From positions 1 through 11,652 of the forward strand of contig JAPLNJ010001012.1 of the NCBI GenBank assembly GCA_026692885.1: DNA of 11,652 nucleotides. The letters run 5' to 3'. The notes beneath the pieces were generated by a model. The model worked only from the letters and a program-made list of their open reading frames with translations, searched no databases and was not told the DNA's origin. Positions 6,348 to 11,652 of the stretch are shown here, piece by piece. Origin of the DNA: Planctomycetota bacterium. Its GTDB lineage: Bacteria > Planctomycetota > Planctomycetia > Pirellulales > Pirellulaceae. A program made the position numbers and the translations under genes. How positions within the stretch are numbered: position 1 is the stretch's first letter; each line of letters starts with the position of its first letter.

Positions 6348-6746
6348 TTGAAACTGATCCACCGTCCCAGCGGCGATCCGGCCCGCACGCAGCAACTGGG
6401 GCCGTACATCCTGGAATCGCTGATCGACGCCGACGAGGAAGGCGCCGGCACGGTGTACCGCGTCCGCATCGCAGCCCACAAGCGGACTCGCGTGAGTTGC
6501 CATCGTGTGGCCGAGGAGTATTACTACGTGCTCTCCGGCCGCGGTGTGGCGTTCCTGGACGGACGTGAATACCCGCTGCAGCCCGGCGACTTCCTGCGGT
6601 TGCCGCCAGGGACGACGCACGGTTTTGTGACGGCCGACGAGCCGCTGGAGCTGCTCGACATCCACACGCCCGGCAGCCGGCCGGATCGCGATGTGTACTT
6701 CGTCGACGGAGCCGCTCCCGCAGGCTTCACCGAGCCGAAACAGTAA
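6348..6746 (+). CDS. Small single-domain cupin protein
   Basis: I place the start at TTG 6348 because AAGGAG (6336-6341) lies six bases before it. A GTG at 6330 has no such site and would add six residues. The product is 132 residues with one cupin beta-barrel. Motif 1 is RVSCHRVAEEYYYVLSG and motif 2 is GDFLRLPPGTTHGF. The usual first metal-binding His of motif 1 is replaced by Ser (SCH instead of HxH), while the second His, the Glu and the motif-2 His remain, so metal binding may be altered or lost. Cupins of this size include isomerases, dioxygenases and sugar-binding or regulatory proteins, and nothing here fixes which. No signal peptide is visible, so it should be cytoplasmic. The start lies 201 bases from that of the divergent FAD gene, so the two could share regulation. 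Confidence 0.85.
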   Translation: MKLIHRPSGDPARTQQLGPYILESLIDADEEGAGTVYRVRIAAHKRTRVSCHRVAEEYYYVLSGRGVAFLDGREYPLQPGDFLRLPPGTTHGFVTADEPLELLDIHTPGSRPDRDVYFVDGAAPAGFTEPKQ

Positions 6747-6789
6747 GACGTGTAGACTGGCCGCGGGTGGCGCCGGCTCGTATACCTGA

Positions 6790-6882
6790 ACGGTTGGTAG
6801 TGCTGCGGAACGTGACGGGCAAATCACCGACGACGATGCCTGCTGGATTGATAACCTGGGCGTGCATCGGCTGCGCCCCTGA
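6790..6882 (+). pseudogene. Coding-like C-terminal scrap, family not recognised
   Basis: In the spacer after the cupin gene, one plus-strand frame reads ITDDDACWIDNLGVHRLRP and then stops at 6880-6882. Its composition is that of an ordinary folded protein and unlike the Arg/Pro/Ser-rich readings of the other frames. The frame is closed by a TGA at 6787-6789 only 30 codons upstream and has no start with a ribosome site. It looks like the last piece of a lost gene. I do not recognise the family, and coding character is judged by eye. Confidence 0.35.
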
Positions 6883-6974
6883 GCCGCGCGGCGCGGCAAC
6901 TCGCCGGGCGTGTCGTCGCTTGAACTGTCCCTGCTGGCCGGACGGTCGCAATGACTTCGGCACTTGCCTCTTCA

Positions 6975-7015
6975 CCCCTCACCCCAACCCTCTCCCCGGA
7001 GTACCGGGGCGAGGG
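6975..7015. terminator. C-rich repeat with strong hairpin between convergent genes
   Basis: CCCCTCACCCCAACC leads into a hairpin at 6988-7015: CCCTC-T-CCCCGG, loop AGTA, CCGGGG-C-GAGGG. That is 11 base pairs with one mismatch and a four-base loop. It lies 241 bases after the cupin stop and 63 bases after the kinase stop, where a two-way terminator would sit, although no U-tract follows on either strand. It also belongs to a class of C-rich intergenic repeats common in high-GC bacteria, so the terminator role is an inference. Confidence 0.45.
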
Positions 7016-7040
7016 AGCTGTCTTTCGGCCGTGCCATAAT

Positions 7041-7066
7041 GCCGAAATCCGGCGAGCGATTTCGGC
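7041..7066 (-). terminator. Perfect 9-bp hairpin after the kinase gene
   Basis: GCCGAAATC (7041-7049) and GATTTCGGC (7058-7066) are perfect inverted repeats around an eight-base loop. The hairpin begins 12 bases after the TGA of the hybrid kinase on the minus strand. Position and stability suit a transcription end or mRNA 3'-end stabiliser. There is no long U-tract, only ATTA, so Rho-independent termination is not certain. Confidence 0.5.
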
Positions 7067-7078
7067 CCATGCTGTGAC

Positions 7079-9832
7079 TCAACTCAAGTAACGCCGGAGC
7101 ACCTGGCGCAGTCCGGACGAGGTGATCGGTTTGGACAGGTAGTCATCACAGCCGGCGGCCAGGCAGCGTTCCCGGTCGCCCGTCATGGCGTGAGCGGTCA
7201 GGGCGACAATCGGTCCTGCCCAACCCTGCGTGCGCAGCCAACGCGTGGCCGCCAAGCCATCCAGCTTCGGCAACTGGAGATCCATGAGGATCATGGCATA
7301 GGGTCGGCCTTCCGACCGGGACTGTTCCACCATTTGGCAAGCCAACTGCCCGTCACCCGCCACTTCGACCTCCAACTTCAGCTTGCGCAGCAGATGCCCA
7401 ATCACCCGTTGCAGACTGGGTTCATCTTCCACGAGCAGAACTCGGCCCTGCAGCACGGGACTCGGCTCGTCAGCTGGCTCGGCTCGGGTGGTCGGCCCCG
7501 CGGCTTGGTCGGGAGACGCACCTTGGCCTAGTGTTTCCAGCCACGGTCCCCCGTCCACGGTCAGGGTAAACGTACTGCCCCGCCCCAACTCACTGGTGAC
7601 TTCCAGGCGTCCATCGAGCGCCTCCGCCAGCCGCTGACAAATCGACAGTCCCAGACCCGTACCGCCGTACGGGCGGGTGTGACCTCCATCCACCTGCACA
7701 AAGGGCTGGAAGATCTCTTCCAGCATGGCGGACGGGATGCCGATGCCCGTATCCGAGACGGCGAACTGCACCTGCGCAGTCCCCTCCGTGGACTCACTGC
7801 AGCACACGGCCAGGCGAACTTCACCCCGTTCCGTGAATTTGACGGCATTGCCGACCAGATTGATCAGGATCTGACGCAACCGGGCCGGATCGGTATGAAT
7901 CGTAGCCGGCAGCGGTAGACGGTGGACCACTTGCAGGCTCAGACCTTTCTTGACCGCCGTAATTTTCGCCACCGCCAGGACCTCATCCAGCATCTGCTGC
8001 AAGGGACAGTCGGTCTTCTCCAAAGGCAGCCGGTCGGCTTCGATGCGGGACAGATCCAGCACATCATTGATGATCCCCAGCAGGCCCTGTCCGCTGCGTT
8101 GGATCATTTGCAGGAACTCGCCCTGCTCGGTCGGCGACAGATCCCCGGCATGGAGCAGTTCGCTGCAGCCCAGGATTGCCGTCAGGGGCGTGCGGAGCTC
8201 ATGGCTCATGTTCGCCAGGAATTCGCTCTTGGCGCGATTGGCCGTTTCCGCCTGAACCGCCAACTTTTCGGATCGGGCCAGCGCCTGTGCGAGTTCCGAG
8301 TTGGTCGCCCGCACGGCCTCCTCGATCCGTTTGCGATCCGTAATGTCACGGACCAGTACCAAGGCCCTGGGGCTGCCGCCCAGGTGGATCACGGAGACAG
8401 TAATTTCCACAGGAAACGTCGCTCCATCCCGGCGACGATGAACTGCTTCGAATACGACGGGCGGCTGACCGATCAAGGACTGGAACCTCGCCTGGAACTG
8501 CTCCCGGGTCACCGTCGGATCAATCTCCGGGACGCTCAGGTGCAACAGCTCCTCCTTCGAGTACCTCAACTGTCGGCAGGTCGCGAGATTGACATCCACA
8601 TACCGCGCCTCCTCATCGAGCAACTCAAAGCCATCGCCCGCTTGCTCGACCAAAACGCGAAACCGCGCTTCGCTTTCGCTCAGATCGGCGGTACGCTTTT
8701 GCACCGCCGATTCGAGTCGCCGGTTGAAAATCAAGAGGACGACAGCGGCCAGGCCGAGCGTCAGCAGGCCGCCGCTGGCGCCGGTGGCCAGCCACTTGAG
8801 CCAGGTGTAGTTAGGGGGTGGGTCCGGATCGTAGAGGAAGCCGTCCAGGGAGTAATTCGCGGGCAGCATGCCCAGCTGCACATAGGTGTCCCCGATGTGT
8901 CGCCAGCGTCCGGGATTCATGTGCCCGAGCTCCACGAACTTATGCAGAAATAGGGGTTTCATCGCCTCCGCCTCGGCGACCAGCACAGCCACCGACTTGT
9001 CCGAAGCGTATTTCTCTTGGATCAGCCGGGCGATCTCCTCCGAATGGTCCAGGGCATACTCCCAGCCGCGCAGGCTGGCAGCGCGAAACGCACGCACGCG
9101 GCGGGGATGGGCTCGCAGTTCGCGCTCCGACGTAAACAGGCAGTCCCCATAGAAATCGATCCCGTAGTTGATCGGCTTCAGCACGCTGACGGACAGGCCG
9201 CGGGCTTGCAGTTCATAGGCGTAGGGCGCGAAATAGAGGCTCATGGCCTCCACTTTGCCCTGGGCCAAGTCGTCCAGGTTGAAGGAGTGTTCCACCTGCT
9301 GGATCTTGTCCAAAGCCACGCCTTCGTGGAGAATCATCGCGCGCACGTCCAGATTCCCCGTGGAACGTAACATCACGCGGCGGCCGACGAGGTCCTGCGG
9401 GGAGGCGATCCGGGTCTCGGCCAAGCTGATCAGCGCGACGGGCGAGTGCTGAAACATAGCGGCCAACACCACCACCGGTTCGCCCGCCTGACGCCGCAAT
9501 AGCAGGTCGGGCATTTCGACTCCAAACTCGGCTGCCCCCGAGGCTACCTGTTTGGTAAAATCCACACCCGGCTGTCCCTCGATGATTTCCACCTCCAGCC
9601 CTGCCTCGCGATAGTAGCCTTTGTCGGCGGCGGCATAGAATCCGGCGAACTGGAACTTATGCACCCACTTGAGCTGGAGCCTGACGCGTTCGAGTGAGGC
9701 CGGGGACGTGGGCTGGGCCAGAGCCGGCGGAGACCACCCCGCCACCCAGCCCAGTGCGCATCCCCCCAGCCAGATCAGCAGTTGCCGGAGGCTGCGACTC
9801 CGCACCCGCCGCAGAATCATCATCGGGGTCAT
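7079..9832 (-). CDS. Hybrid sensor histidine kinase with periplasmic NMT1/THI5-like sensor
   Basis: Signalling protein of 917 residues. A signal or first membrane segment (about 17-40) is followed by an NMT1/THI5-type substrate-binding domain (about 48-290; LQLKWVHKFQFAGFYAA at 52-68), which in relatives binds pyrimidine or nitrate/sulfonate-type ligands. Next come a membrane helix (about 348-369), a PAS/PAC domain (about 388-505), HisKA with SHELRTP and phosphorylated His544, and HATPase_c with N658/N662, DTGIGIP (694-700) and GGTGLGLS (723-730). A receiver (about 796-915) has E802/D803, phospho-Asp851 (MDLQLP), T879 and K901. All catalytic residues are present. It should sense an extracytoplasmic small molecule and pass phosphate internally. 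No partner regulator or transporter is adjacent. ATG 9832 follows AGAGGA at 11 bases; ATG 9823 follows GGAG at nine bases and is equally possible. Sequence upstream in frame is Arg-rich and not coding-like. Confidence 0.93.
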   Translation of the reverse strand: MTPMMILRRVRSRSLRQLLIWLGGCALGWVAGWSPPALAQPTSPASLERVRLQLKWVHKFQFAGFYAAADKGYYREAGLEVEIIEGQPGVDFTKQVASGAAEFGVEMPDLLLRRQAGEPVVVLAAMFQHSPVALISLAETRIASPQDLVGRRVMLRSTGNLDVRAMILHEGVALDKIQQVEHSFNLDDLAQGKVEAMSLYFAPYAYELQARGLSVSVLKPINYGIDFYGDCLFTSERELRAHPRRVRAFRAASLRGWEYALDHSEEIARLIQEKYASDKSVAVLVAEAEAMKPLFLHKFVELGHMNPGRWRHIGDTYVQLGMLPANYSLDGFLYDPDPPPNYTWLKWLATGASGGLLTLGLAAVVLLIFNRRLESAVQKRTADLSESEARFRVLVEQAGDGFELLDEEARYVDVNLATCRQLRYSKEELLHLSVPEIDPTVTREQFQARFQSLIGQPPVVFEAVHRRRDGATFPVEITVSVIHLGGSPRALVLVRDITDRKRIEEAVRATNSELAQALARSEKLAVQAETANRAKSEFLANMSHELRTPLTAILGCSELLHAGDLSPTEQGEFLQMIQRSGQGLLGIINDVLDLSRIEADRLPLEKTDCPLQQMLDEVLAVAKITAVKKGLSLQVVHRLPLPATIHTDPARLRQILINLVGNAVKFTERGEVRLAVCCSESTEGTAQVQFAVSDTGIGIPSAMLEEIFQPFVQVDGGHTRPYGGTGLGLSICQRLAEALDGRLEVTSELGRGSTFTLTVDGGPWLETLGQGASPDQAAGPTTRAEPADEPSPVLQGRVLLVEDEPSLQRVIGHLLRKLKLEVEVAGDGQLACQMVEQSRSEGRPYAMILMDLQLPKLDGLAATRWLRTQGWAGPIVALTAHAMTGDRERCLAAGCDDYLSKPITSSGLRQVLRRYLS

Positions 9833-9902
9833 CTCCACGACGGTCCTCTTTCTGCCACCCGCTGCCCTAGTGTTCCTGCGCCCTCGGTTGCGCCGACCCG
9901 CC

Positions 9903-9980
9903 TCACGGCGTGAAGTCCTCGATCGGCATGTAGCGGGGATTGTAGCGGCTTCCTCCGAGTCCGTCACCACCTGGGCTGCC
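9903..9980 (-). pseudogene. Short coding-like tail upstream of the kinase, not recognised
   Basis: A minus-strand frame different from the kinase frame reads ...GGSRYNPRYMPIEDFTP and ends at TGA 9905-9903, which is 70 bases before the kinase ATG. The aromatic and acidic residues resemble the end of a real protein more than chance GC-rich sequence does, but only 25 codons are open before a TAG. It may be the tail of a lost upstream gene, or chance. No family is recognised. Confidence 0.2.
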
Positions 9981-10147
9981 CTAAGTCTCGCGCCCCGTCT
10001 CTGCTGAACCGTTAAGTCTCATGCTTTGCGCGCAGGGCCCAGAATATCGTTCGGTGCTAGGTGAGCAGCGCGTGTTTTCGCGATCTGCCAACCGGAATCA
10101 ATCGCGCTCCATGATAGCCCTCGCGATGGTCTCCCGATAGAATTTAG

Positions 10148-10248
10148 CTGGTCGAGGGCGACTACACGGGGTCTTGGCAGCACGTGCCCAAGGACCTGCG
10201 GGTTGTGTGTTCGTACTTCGAGAAGCTGGTTTCGAGGAGGTCGCCACC
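10148..10248 (+). pseudogene. Frameshifted coding-like remnant upstream of the ceramidase-like gene
   Basis: Just after a TAG at 10145-10147 one frame reads [18 protein letters not shown], then CSYFEKL. From about 10216 a second frame reads [12 protein letters not shown]. Both look like protein, and they meet at a shared CTTCGAGAAG (10216-10225), as if an internal deletion joined two parts of one gene out of frame. The pattern GSW-x-H-x-PKDL-x-V faintly recalls TIM-barrel glycoside-hydrolase-like proteins, but I cannot name the family. The GAGGAGG used as the ribosome site of the next gene lies inside this remnant. The rest of the 9833-10248 spacer shows no gene, RNA or strong hairpin. Confidence 0.4.
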
Positions 10249-11643
<1,395 letters not shown>

Positions 11644-11652
11644 CAGTGCTTC

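Noticed and set aside
9833..9970. Longer kinase start at GTG 9970
   Set aside because: The added 46 residues are Arg/Thr-rich and precede the signal peptide, which would then be internal. No ribosome site supports it.

Overview
The window reads as GC-rich bacterial chromosome. The gene mix is a secreted Tat-type Gfo/Idh/MocA oxidoreductase, a very large secreted FAD-dependent oxidoreductase, a neutral-ceramidase-like secreted protein and a hybrid sensor kinase with an NMT1/THI5-like sensor. That combination, with roomy spacers and dispersed intergenic repeats, suggests a planctomycete of the Pirellulales type. This is an inference from gene content; the window holds no taxonomic marker. No phage, plasmid, CRISPR or intact transposase was seen.

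Layout. (1) 1-1483: a 48-base repeat and leader, then a Tat-exported Gfo/Idh/MocA protein (+) that appears to lack its active-site His/Asp loop. (2) 1502-1793: a short element with imperfect inverted ends, then a complete selenocysteine tRNA (selC, -) with a clear sigma70-type promoter. (3) 1807-3092: debris. It holds a STAND-NTPase scrap, the C-terminal half of a TolC-type channel, the first ~99 residues of an RND pump joined to it by a deletion, and a second, inverted copy of the 48-base repeat. (4) 3132-6146: a 1004-residue exported FAD oxidoreductase (-) with two complete FAD modules in tandem. (5) 6348-6746: a small cupin (+), divergent from it. (6) 6747-7078: a spacer with a coding-like scrap and two strong hairpins between converging genes. 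(7) 7079-9832: a hybrid histidine kinase (-) with a periplasmic substrate-binding domain. (8) 9833-10248: a spacer with two short coding-like scraps. (9) 10249-11643: a secreted ceramidase-like protein (+).

The intact genes do not form one operon. Orientations alternate and each gene has its own ribosome-binding site. Three products are probably exported redox or hydrolytic enzymes, and the kinase would sense a small molecule outside the cytoplasm. I do not see a complete new multi-gene system. The unusual content is the selC locus between repeats and gene wreckage, the repeat pair itself, the doubled FAD module, and the apparent active-site deletion in the first gene.
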